DNA of 44,846 nucleotides from Beijerinckiaceae bacterium (GTDB lineage Bacteria > Bacteroidota > Bacteroidia > Chitinophagales > Chitinophagaceae): the NCBI GenBank assembly GCA_903970475.1, contig CAJCIQ010000055.1, forward strand, positions 1-44,846, written 5' to 3'. A program made the translations under genes and the position numbers. The notes below the pieces were generated by a model. It was not told the DNA's origin. It saw only the letters and a program-made list of their open reading frames with translations, and made no database searches. Below, piece by piece: positions 7,837 to 14,033 of this stretch. The first letter of the stretch is position 1. Every line of letters starts with the position of its first letter.

Positions 7837-8604
7837 ATGCGTTTCCTCCTTTTAGTGCTTATCCTCCCTATGGCAGCTCCCTGCCAAACCATCGTTAATT
7901 CGGCTATGGTAGGTCCCAATGGCATTACCAAAGATCCCAAAGAAGCCCAATACCTGGTTGTTGTCAAAAAATACAGTGATACAGCTTATACCCGCATCGA
8001 ATATAATTTCATCGGCCCCAGGATCAAATCCACCACTTACAGGGACGGCAATCTTACCATAAAAGATGGGGCTTTCAGGCAGTACAATAGTAGTGGTCAG
8101 GTTGAATTCGTGGGGAATTATTACCAGAATCATAAAAATGGAGACTGGTACCAATATTCCGAAGACTCTATCAAGATCATTGAAAAGGATCATTACAACA
8201 TGGACCAACTTGTTTACAAATGGGGACTGGACAGTATACATATACACGATAGCCTCGACTATGCCGCAACTAAGGCAAAGTTCGGCGGCAAACCCAAGGA
8301 AGTGGAAGCCACTTTCCCTGGAGGAGACAAGGCCTGGGCTGCTCACGTCTACAAGAATGCAACCTTTCCTGACCGGGCAATGAAACTCAGTGTCGGGGGG
8401 ACCGTGGTAGCCTTATTTGTGGTTGACACATTGGGAAGAGTGGTGAATCCTGATATTGAAAAATCAGTAGAATTTTCCCTGGATGAAGAGGTGCTGACGC
8501 TACTGGACAAAAGCAAGTCCATCGCCTGGATACCTGCCTATCAGGGTGACCACCATGTTAAAGTCTTCAGAAGGCAGAAGTTTACCTTTACGTTACCTAA
8601 ATAA
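7837..8604 (+). CDS. Exported TonB C-terminal-domain-like protein with YwqK/MORN-like repeats
   Basis: 255-aa protein with an N-terminal signal sequence (about residues 1-16) and two visible regions. Residues about 55-110 have the short strand pattern KDGAFRQYNSSGQVEFVGNY..KNGDWYQY, as in YwqK/MORN-type repeats. Residues about 160-254 match the TonB C-terminal domain pattern (FPGGDKAW, YPxxA-like FPDRAM, GTVVALFVVDTLGRV, a hydrophobic PAYQGDHHVKV strand). There is no N-terminal Pro-rich TonB linker and the TM is a signal peptide. It is therefore more likely a stand-alone periplasmic or envelope protein of this common Bacteroidota class than an energy transducer working with ExbBD. It follows the DUF5723-like gene by 24 nt. 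Confidence 0.68.
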   Translation: MRFLLLVLILPMAAPCQTIVNSAMVGPNGITKDPKEAQYLVVVKKYSDTAYTRIEYNFIGPRIKSTTYRDGNLTIKDGAFRQYNSSGQVEFVGNYYQNHKNGDWYQYSEDSIKIIEKDHYNMDQLVYKWGLDSIHIHDSLDYAATKAKFGGKPKEVEATFPGGDKAWAAHVYKNATFPDRAMKLSVGGTVVALFVVDTLGRVVNPDIEKSVEFSLDEEVLTLLDKSKSIAWIPAYQGDHHVKVFRRQKFTFTLPK

Positions 8605-8620
8605 TTCCTGGAGCCCTTCG

Positions 8621-8628
8621 TACCTTTG
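8621..8628 (+). promoter_or_regulatory. Bacteroidota-type -7 box (TACCTTTG) just before the CoA-binding gene
   Basis: TACCTTTG matches the Bacteroidota sigma -7 consensus TAnnTTTG exactly and ends only 4 bp before the ATG at 8633. If used, the transcript would start at or within the first codons, so it would be leaderless or nearly so. No good -33 TTTG is seen at the expected distance, so promoter activity is uncertain. Confidence 0.5.
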
Positions 8629-8632
8629 CCCT

Positions 8633-8995
8633 ATGTCAAAGAAGACGTTGGTCATAGGCGCATCCGATAATCCATCCAGGTATAGCTATCTGGCAGTACA
8701 ATCCTTGGTAAGGCATGGCCAACCTGTCGTTGCTTTAGGTAAACACGAAGGGATAGTAGCCGGAGTGGAAATCCATACGGAAGTACCCAGCGACAAGGAC
8801 TTTGACACAGTAACCCTCTACCTCAATCCCAGCCACCAAATGGATTATTACGATTATATCCTTTCTTTAAAACCCTCCAGGATCATTTTCAACCCCGGCA
8901 CGGAGAACCCAGAACTGGCTTCCAGAGCCGCGGCCCAAGGAATAAGCCCCATGGAAGCTTGTACATTGGTACTATTGAGCACTGGTCAGTATTAA
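8633..8995 (+). CDS. CoA-binding domain protein (YccU-like)
   Basis: 120-aa single-domain Rossmann-like protein. It opens with a nucleotide-binding strand-loop (KTLVIGASDNPSRYSY) and continues as a small CoA_binding domain similar to the YccU/succinyl-CoA-ligase alpha N-terminal fold, with DFDTVTLYLNP, IIFNPGTENPELASRAA and a Cys near the end (EACTLVLL). An in-frame ATG exists at 8546, but it lies inside the preceding gene. The ATG at 8633 gives the usual N-terminus and sits just after a -7 promoter box. Stand-alone members are widespread; their physiological role is not settled to my knowledge. Confidence 0.85.
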   Translation: MSKKTLVIGASDNPSRYSYLAVQSLVRHGQPVVALGKHEGIVAGVEIHTEVPSDKDFDTVTLYLNPSHQMDYYDYILSLKPSRIIFNPGTENPELASRAAAQGISPMEACTLVLLSTGQY

Positions 8996-9092
8996 GCACC
9001 TATGCACATTACCTTTTCATTAAGGGCTTTTGCAGAGCCTGATTTTGTCATTTTTTGCGTAAATTGGGGAAACCCATTAATACTCATTAAAA

Positions 9093-9566
9093 ATGAAATG
9101 GCGCAGATTCAATGGAGAACTCATCCATCTGCCCATCAAAGAGGAAGTCAGAAGCGCAATCATTCGGGAAACAACGAAAGGCTATCATTTGAAAGTTTGC
9201 ATCGGCACAGACTCACAAGTAAAGGGTATTGAAACGGAATTTGCTACTGTCATTGTATTCCTCCGAGAAGGACATGGTGGATTTATGTTCATCCACAACG
9301 AAAAAACGAGACAGACGTTTACCATCCGCGAAAGGATGTTGGTCGAAGTGGCCAAAAGCATAGAAATTGCCTACGAACTATGCGACCTCTTCAATGAATT
9401 TGATGTTGACATGGAAGTTCATGCAGACATCAATACCAATCCACACTTTAAAAGCAATGAAGCACTCAGGGAGGCCATGGGTTATATCCTGGGTATGGGC
9501 TTTGCATTTAAGGCAAAGCCAGAAGCTTTTGCCAGTAGTAGTTGCGCAGATAAGGTGGTAAACTAA
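9093..9566 (+). CDS. RNase H-like YkuK-family (DUF458) protein
   Basis: 157-aa protein of the YkuK/DUF458 family, which is predicted to have an RNase H-like fold. Visible family features are the first-strand acidic motif CIGTDSQ (residues 41-47), the strand ATVIVFL, the helix start RERMLVEVAKSIE, the second acidic strand EVHADINTNP and the C-terminal GYILGMGFAFKAKPEAFASSSCADK. The spaced acidic residues would fit metal binding, but the biochemical activity of the family is not well established. The first bases match the expected MKWRxF N-terminus, so the ATG at 9093 is kept. It converges with rsmE, leaving 8 bp between the stops. Confidence 0.85.
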   Translation: MKWRRFNGELIHLPIKEEVRSAIIRETTKGYHLKVCIGTDSQVKGIETEFATVIVFLREGHGGFMFIHNEKTRQTFTIRERMLVEVAKSIEIAYELCDLFNEFDVDMEVHADINTNPHFKSNEALREAMGYILGMGFAFKAKPEAFASSSCADKVVN

Positions 9567-9574
9567 AGAACGGA

Positions 9575-10285
9575 TTATCCCAGCCTCAACAGCACGGCCC
9601 CTGCCACCGCAGCCGTTTCTGTTCTCAGGCGGGTATTTCCCAGACTAACGGGCTTCCAATGCCTGCTCAGGGCTGCTTCCAGCTCTGAAGGGGTGAAGTC
9701 TCCCTCAGGCCCAATGAGCAATACAGAAGGCAAAACGGGATCATATAATTCCCGTAAAGCCTGTTTGTCCCCATCCATACAATGAGCAATAAAGTGCCGG
9801 GGACCGGCGCCGCTTTCCGAAAGCAGCACCTTTTCAAAAGGCTGGGGCATGCCCAATTCAGGCAACCAGGTTTGCATGGATTGAAGCATAGCCGACACCA
9901 ATATATTGGTTAAACGGTCCAGTCGGAATTGCTCCTTTTCCGTCCTTTCACACATCAGGGGGAGGATACGGTTTATTCCTATCTCTGTGGCTTTTTCCAG
10001 GAACCATTCAAAGCGGCTGGTATTCTTTAAGGGGGAGATCCCTAACGTCACGGAAGGGCCTGTTCTGGGCATTTCCTTGTGGTTGGTCAACTGCACAGGG
10101 CAGTGTTTTTTATCTGGGGAAAGGATCCTAGCCTCCGCCTGCCAGCCACGTCCATTGGTCAGGGCCAATGCATCTCCTGCCCGCATTCTTAACACTTGAA
10201 TACAATGCTTGCTGGTTGCTTCGTCCAGAACCATTCCGGTTTCCGAACTTCCCAATTCAGGGGCATAAAAATACGGTAAGGCCAT
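9575..10285 (-). CDS. rsmE: 16S rRNA (uracil1498-N3)-methyltransferase RsmE
   Basis: 236-aa SPOUT-class enzyme that methylates U1498 of 16S rRNA with SAM. It has an N-terminal PUA-like domain (about 1-70, with SKHCIQVLRMRAGD) and a C-terminal trefoil-knot domain. The knot carries the SAM-binding motifs LLIGPEGDFTPSE and LGNTRLRTETAA. An in-frame ATG 39 nt upstream would overlap dnaB; the ATG at 10285 gives the standard MALPYFY start and lies 4 nt after the dnaB stop. The gene is thus probably co-transcribed with, and translationally coupled to, dnaB. Confidence 0.95.
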   Translation of the reverse strand: MALPYFYAPELGSSETGMVLDEATSKHCIQVLRMRAGDALALTNGRGWQAEARILSPDKKHCPVQLTNHKEMPRTGPSVTLGISPLKNTSRFEWFLEKATEIGINRILPLMCERTEKEQFRLDRLTNILVSAMLQSMQTWLPELGMPQPFEKVLLSESGAGPRHFIAHCMDGDKQALRELYDPVLPSVLLIGPEGDFTPSELEAALSRHWKPVSLGNTRLRTETAAVAGAVLLRLG

Positions 10286-10289
10286 AGGC

Positions 10290-11888
10290 TTAGAAGGGTA
10301 CTTCCTCGTCAAATCCTTCGTCAAACTGCATGTCGTTCATTTTGGAGCCCTTTTGGATATAGAGTTTGGGGCCGCCTGCCGGGCCATCACCCAAAGCGTC
10401 TCCGCCCACCGGCTTCCAATTACCACCACCGCCTCCGCCGCCGGGTGACAGACCGGGTCCAAAGTCATTGGATTCGTCCTCGACAAACTTTTGTATATGG
10501 AGGAGGGCCCTGAGTTTGATGGTTTCCAGTGAACCATTACGGTGTTTGGCAATACGTACGTGGGTTTCCCCTTTATTGCTCTCACCCATCTCATTGGCAG
10601 TAATATCATAATACTCGGGACGATACAAAAACATAACCATGTCCGCATCCTGCTCAATGGCTCCCGATTCACGAAGGTCAGAAAGCTGGGGCATCTTATT
10701 GCCATCCTTACGCTTCTCTACCTCACGGCTTAACTGAGAAAGGGCAATCACCGGGATGTTCAATTCTTTTGCCAAGCCTTTCAGGTCCCTGGAAATACGG
10801 CTGATTTCCTGTTCCCTGTTCATATTCTTGCCATCCCCACCACCACTCATCAACTGGAGGTAGTCGATGAGGATCATGCCGATATTGTGTTTGGTTTTAA
10901 GTCTGCGGCATTTGGCCCTTAATTCGAAGATGTTCAAGGCAGCAGAGTCATCAATGAAGATGGGCGCATTGGCCAGGCGTTGTATACCTTTAGCGTAGAG
11001 CTGTTTCATTTCGTGCTCTTCCAGTTTACCCCTTGATATTTTTTCCAGCCAGATTTCTGACTCAGCGCTTAGAATACGTTGTACGAGCTGGCCGGCACTC
11101 ATTTCCAGACTGAAGAATGCCACGGGAGTGGGCTTAGTAGGGTTAAGGGCGGCTGTTCTGGCCAGGTTCAATGCGAAGGCCGTTTTACCAACCGCAGGAC
11201 GGGCAGCCAGGATAATCAAGTCCGTATTCTGCCATCCGTAGGTCACCTTATCCAAACTGGGGAAACCACTTGGAACACCCGTGATGTCTTCCTTACGGTT
11301 ACGCATATCCTCAATACGCTGGATGGTTTTCACCAGGACAGTATCGATGGAATCAAAATTTTTACGGAGGTGATTATTTGTGATTTCGAACAATTTGCTC
11401 TCCGCGTCATCCAGCAAGTCAAATACATCCGCTGAATCCTCATAGGCATCACCAATAATTTCTCCGCTGATACGGATTAATTCCCTTTGAATGAATTTTT
11501 GGAGGATGATACGGGCATGGGCCTCTATGTTTGCCGCCGATACGACGGAATTAGTCAGTTTGGTTACATAATAGGCCCCCCCCACCATTTCCAGTTCCTC
11601 ACGGAACTTCAATTCTTCCACAACCGTCAATAAGTCTATAGGCATGCTTTTTTGGGCCAACCCTTTCATCGCCTGGAACAAGCGTTGGTGGGCGTCTACG
11701 TAAAAACATTCTGGCTTTAGGATCTCTATGACCGCATCGAAAGCACCTTTCTCCAGCATGATGGCCCCCAAAACCGCTTCTTCCAATTCTTTTGCCTGAG
11801 GGGGAATCTTGCCATACATCATCGTCGTTAGATCGATAGCGCCCTTCCTCCTGGGCTTCCGATCCTTATTTAGGTTAGTGAGATCCAT
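10290..11888 (-). CDS. dnaB: Replicative DNA helicase DnaB
   Basis: 532-aa hexameric 5'-3' helicase that unwinds DNA at the replication fork. It has an N-terminal primase-interacting domain (about 28-130), a linker (about 130-195) and a RecA-like ATPase. The ATPase shows Walker A RPAVGKT (230-236), Walker B ILIDYLQLM (339-347), SQLSREVEKR and a C-terminal arginine-rich region RIAKHRNG. No intein is present. The last 55 residues are unusual: a Gly-rich spacer (483-489 all Gly) leads to an acidic tip ending DEGFDEEVPF, which looks like the C-terminal peptide of single-stranded DNA-binding protein. The helicase domain is otherwise complete. It lies just upstream of rsmE on the same strand. Confidence 0.96.
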   Translation of the reverse strand: MDLTNLNKDRKPRRKGAIDLTTMMYGKIPPQAKELEEAVLGAIMLEKGAFDAVIEILKPECFYVDAHQRLFQAMKGLAQKSMPIDLLTVVEELKFREELEMVGGAYYVTKLTNSVVSAANIEAHARIILQKFIQRELIRISGEIIGDAYEDSADVFDLLDDAESKLFEITNNHLRKNFDSIDTVLVKTIQRIEDMRNRKEDITGVPSGFPSLDKVTYGWQNTDLIILAARPAVGKTAFALNLARTAALNPTKPTPVAFFSLEMSAGQLVQRILSAESEIWLEKISRGKLEEHEMKQLYAKGIQRLANAPIFIDDSAALNIFELRAKCRRLKTKHNIGMILIDYLQLMSGGGDGKNMNREQEISRISRDLKGLAKELNIPVIALSQLSREVEKRKDGNKMPQLSDLRESGAIEQDADMVMFLYRPEYYDITANEMGESNKGETHVRIAKHRNGSLETIKLRALLHIQKFVEDESNDFGPGLSPGGGGGGGNWKPVGGDALGDGPAGGPKLYIQKGSKMNDMQFDEGFDEEVPF

Positions 11889-12092
11889 CGGTCGACATAC
11901 AATTTTAAGGGGTGATCATTTCCAAATAATAGCTGGGGTTTGCCTTTGCCTGCCACGCGTTCAATGTTACCAAAATGTTAAGTCCTTTAGCAGGGGAGGT
12001 CGAAGGTAGGGGCAAAAATGCCGATGAGAAAATATAATTCGAAGCAAAGTATTGCACAGGCACCTCACATGATATACACACATTATTCGCTG

Positions 12093-12178
12093 TTATGCAC
12101 ACAGAACCCCCTATTTATCCCCAAAATAAAGATTTTTTCCGCGCTTTCCCCAAAGATTTACACAGGTTCTGTGCATAA
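12093..12178. promoter_or_regulatory. Inverted pair of DnaA-box-like sites upstream of dnaB
   Basis: TTATGCACA at 12093-12101 and its reverse complement TGTGCATAA at 12170-12178 both fit the DnaA-box consensus TTATNCACA. Each lies in a longer inverted repeat: TTATGCACACAGAACC at 12093-12108 and GGTTCTGTGCATAA at 12165-12178, one CA shorter. A weaker TTATCCCCA lies at 12115-12123 and an AT-rich stretch at 12120-12138 lies between them. This could be a DnaA-regulated dnaB promoter, part of an origin, or the operator of another dimeric regulator. Confidence 0.45.
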
Positions 12179-12211
12179 ATAAATACCTGCATAAGGATAG
12201 GTTCACATGTG

Positions 12212-12261
12212 AAAAGACGGAGACGCCTCCCTGATTTATGGGAGATTTGTCTCCGTCTTTT
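12212..12261. terminator. Large bidirectional terminator-like hairpin
   Basis: AAAAGACGGAGAC at 12212-12224 pairs with GTCTCCGTCTTTT at 12249-12261, with an inner CTCCC/GGGAG stem. An A-run on the left arm and a T-run on the right let it work as an intrinsic terminator in either direction. It would stop read-through of the minus-strand DUF6600-like gene towards dnaB. Confidence 0.65.
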
Positions 12262-12262
12262 G

Positions 12263-12308
12263 TAGGATGGGGGATCCCTTTTACTGGAAGTTAGGGATCC
12301 CCATCCTA
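12263..12308. repeat. Palindrome with 16-17-bp arms
   Basis: TAGGATGGGGGATCCCT (12263-12279) is the reverse complement of AGGGATCCCCATCCTA (12293-12308) apart from one extra G/C. The loop is 13 nt. There is no T-run after it, so it is a repeat element or structural RNA element rather than a standard terminator. Confidence 0.75.
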
Positions 12309-12460
12309 CGTCTAATTATGGCCCTTCGGGCTCGGCGGCTATGCCGCCGTTAGGGATCACCAATCCCACATCTTATAATGGCCCTTATCTCGGGCAAAAT
12401 TGACTTTTATCGGCCTCGATGTTGGCTTCGCCAATCGGGCACGGCGGCTGTGCCGCCGTT
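12291..12460. repeat. Two degenerate copies of an extragenic repeat, each ending in a GC palindrome
   Basis: Copy 1 starts TTAGGGATC at 12291, continues through ATGGCCCTT and ends with CGGCGGC-TAT-GCCGCCG (12333-12349). Copy 2 starts TTAGGGATC at 12350, continues through ATGGCCCTT and, after an insertion of about 60 bp, ends with ACGGCGGC-TGT-GCCGCCGT (12441-12459). The shared order of motifs suggests a dispersed, REP-like extragenic element. Confidence 0.6.
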
Positions 12461-12475
12461 TGGGAGTCCTACTGA

Positions 12476-13906
12476 TTAATTATTGCTATTGGGTTTCGGT
12501 TGCCCGTTTTGACCAGTTTGGGTTGCCCCCTGTTGCTGGGGATGGCTGTTTTTCTTGTTTTTAGGTTTGGGGTTACCATTAGGCTGACCACCCTGACCTG
12601 GATGATTACCGTTATTCGGCTGTCCGGCCTGCCCATTCTGGGGCTGCCCGTTTTGGCTCTTTTGCCCATTGGTCGTATGACCGTTATTGGGCTGTCCCTG
12701 TCCATTGGATGGCGCCACATTGGTAGTAGGTCTGGGCGCCACGGGCGCTGGATTGGTACGTCCTGCTCCAGGCTGGGCCTGTGTATTATTAACGCCGCCT
12801 TCATTTACCTGGCCGGATTGCTGAACATTAGGCACAGGAGGGTGGTTCTGGGGATAACCATTCTGTTGGTTCTCTCTGGGAGGCGTGACAGGTCTTGGTG
12901 CACCCGATTCATTGGCAGGGGTCACAGACCTGGTAGCTCCTGATTCGGGGGCAGGGGTTGCGCCCTGTTTAAAAGGGGCTACCCTGGCAGGAGCGGGGGT
13001 ATGAACAGAACCAGAAGCCGAAGCTGGAGGCGTGCTTACGGCAGGTCTGTAAATCGCCATTTGACCTCCGGCGGCAACGCCGGCGGAACCTGGTGTAGAA
13101 GACTCCCTGAAGGTAACAGGATGGATCTGGGTATGGGTCACGGCTTCCACCTCTGCCTTTGGAGGGCCCGCAACAAAGACATTTCGGTTATTAATCACCG
13201 TATTGTTGTTTACGGTATTGTTGTTAACTGTAGTATTATTAATGGTGGTATTGTTGACAGTCGTGTTATGAATATTATTGACCGTCGTGTAATTATTGAT
13301 GATGGTTGTCTTTTGGATGATGGTAACATTCTGGGTCTCGTTGACATAATAATTATTCACGTGAGGACTAGCCACATACTGGGCAGGAACGAAACACCAT
13401 ACGTGAGGGGGAGGATTGTAAGCTGCAATCGTCACACTAACGCCCACCGTAGGAGACAGGGGGGCCCAGCCATAATAACCCTGATTACTTCTCCAGGATA
13501 CCCAGGCCGGAGCCCACTGGTAACCCGGCACCCAGCACCATCCGTAATTATCGTCAAAGAACCATCGGCCGTAGTGGAAGGGCGCCCAGCCCCAGGGGTA
13601 ATCGGAAGCCCAGGTCCAACCTTCATCGGAATAAACCCAATGGCCTCCGGAACTATAGGGTTTGAAATCGGGTCCCATATTGGGCACCCATACATAGCCC
13701 GTGCCAGGATAGTCTACCCATTGTCCGTATGGGCTCAGGGCGTCATAAAAGGTCTGATAGGTAATGGCCGGAGGAGGGGCTTGCTGCACAGGCGGCGGGG
13801 GAGGAGGAGGGGGAGGAACATCTGATTGCACTACGACATGCGTAGGTCCGCAGGCAACCACCAACAAGGTCAGGGCTACACACCCGAGGGTATACATTCT
13901 TTTCAT
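12476..13906 (-). CDS. DUF6600-like lipoprotein with Asn-rich repeats and low-complexity tail
   Basis: 476-aa predicted lipoprotein. The signal peptide ends in LLVVAC with Cys19 as lipidation site. A run of nine prolines follows (31-39), then a tryptophan-rich domain (about 48-150) of repeated Y/W-G-x-W segments (YGQWVDYPGTGYVWVP, GHWVYSDEGWTWAS, YGRWFFDDNYGWCWVPG). This is the pattern of DUF6600/YXWGXW proteins found in many bacteria, with no established role. Residues about 185-242 are Asn/Thr/Val repeats (NNTTVNN-like units), which may fold as a beta-solenoid. About 270-476 is a disordered Pro/Gln/Asn/Gly-rich tail. The design suggests an envelope-anchored structural or matrix protein. It diverges from pheT, and a tetranucleotide repeat lies directly 5' of its ATG. 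Confidence 0.8.
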   Translation of the reverse strand: MKRMYTLGCVALTLLVVACGPTHVVVQSDVPPPPPPPPPVQQAPPPAITYQTFYDALSPYGQWVDYPGTGYVWVPNMGPDFKPYSSGGHWVYSDEGWTWASDYPWGWAPFHYGRWFFDDNYGWCWVPGYQWAPAWVSWRSNQGYYGWAPLSPTVGVSVTIAAYNPPPHVWCFVPAQYVASPHVNNYYVNETQNVTIIQKTTIINNYTTVNNIHNTTVNNTTINNTTVNNNTVNNNTVINNRNVFVAGPPKAEVEAVTHTQIHPVTFRESSTPGSAGVAAGGQMAIYRPAVSTPPASASGSVHTPAPARVAPFKQGATPAPESGATRSVTPANESGAPRPVTPPRENQQNGYPQNHPPVPNVQQSGQVNEGGVNNTQAQPGAGRTNPAPVAPRPTTNVAPSNGQGQPNNGHTTNGQKSQNGQPQNGQAGQPNNGNHPGQGGQPNGNPKPKNKKNSHPQQQGATQTGQNGQPKPNSNN

Positions 13907-13938
13907 AAATAATAGATAGATAGATAATAGATAATAAT
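13907..13938 (-). repeat. ATAG/TATC short-sequence repeat directly upstream of the lipoprotein start
   Basis: The 32 bp immediately 5' of the minus-strand ATG at 13906 consist of TAGA/ATAA units (plus-strand AATAGATAGATAGATAATAG and onward). The array occupies the ribosome-binding region of the DUF6600-like gene. Changes in unit number would alter the leader or promoter spacing. Confidence 0.7.
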
Positions 13939-13996
13939 GCTGTTAATTGACTATAGGAAAGGGCGCAAGTTAAAATCAATCCGCTGTAATTAACGT

Positions 13997-14004
13997 TATC
14001 TTTG
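13997..14004 (+). promoter_or_regulatory. Bacteroidota-type -7 box (TATCTTTG) upstream of pheT
   Basis: Exact match to TAnnTTTG, 29 bp before the pheT ATG, followed by a C as is common. A clear -33 TTTG is not seen. It lies in the divergent pheT/DUF6600 intergenic region. Confidence 0.5.
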
Positions 14005-14033
14005 CTGCCTGACTTTTTCATTTTTTATACACT

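Larger units (their letters stand above)
11889..12475. other. 587-bp gene-free region between dnaB and the DUF6600-like gene
   Basis: No plausible protein gene is seen on either strand. The dnaB-proximal half (about 11889-12200) is AT-rich in patches and holds DnaA-box-like sites. The distal half (12212-12475) is a dense array of palindromes and degenerate repeats. The individual elements are listed separately. Confidence 0.8.

Noticed and set aside
8546-8632. Longer N-terminus for the CoA-binding protein
   Set aside because: It overlaps the TonB-C-like gene and does not match the family start; the ATG at 8633 follows a promoter-like box.
10470-11240. Intein in dnaB (a common insertion site)
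   Set aside because: The helicase domain runs without interruption through Walker A and Walker B; the extra length is the C-terminal tail.
12061-12190. Firm call of this region as oriC
   Set aside because: Two good sites and an AT-rich core are not enough; no skew data can be derived from one window and dnaA is not adjacent.
12500-13825. Plus-strand ORFs of 147 and 274 codons opposite the DUF6600-like gene
   Set aside because: They are antisense shadows of a low-complexity gene; they show no domain, signal peptide or promoter, while the minus-strand frame has a lipobox and recognisable domain.
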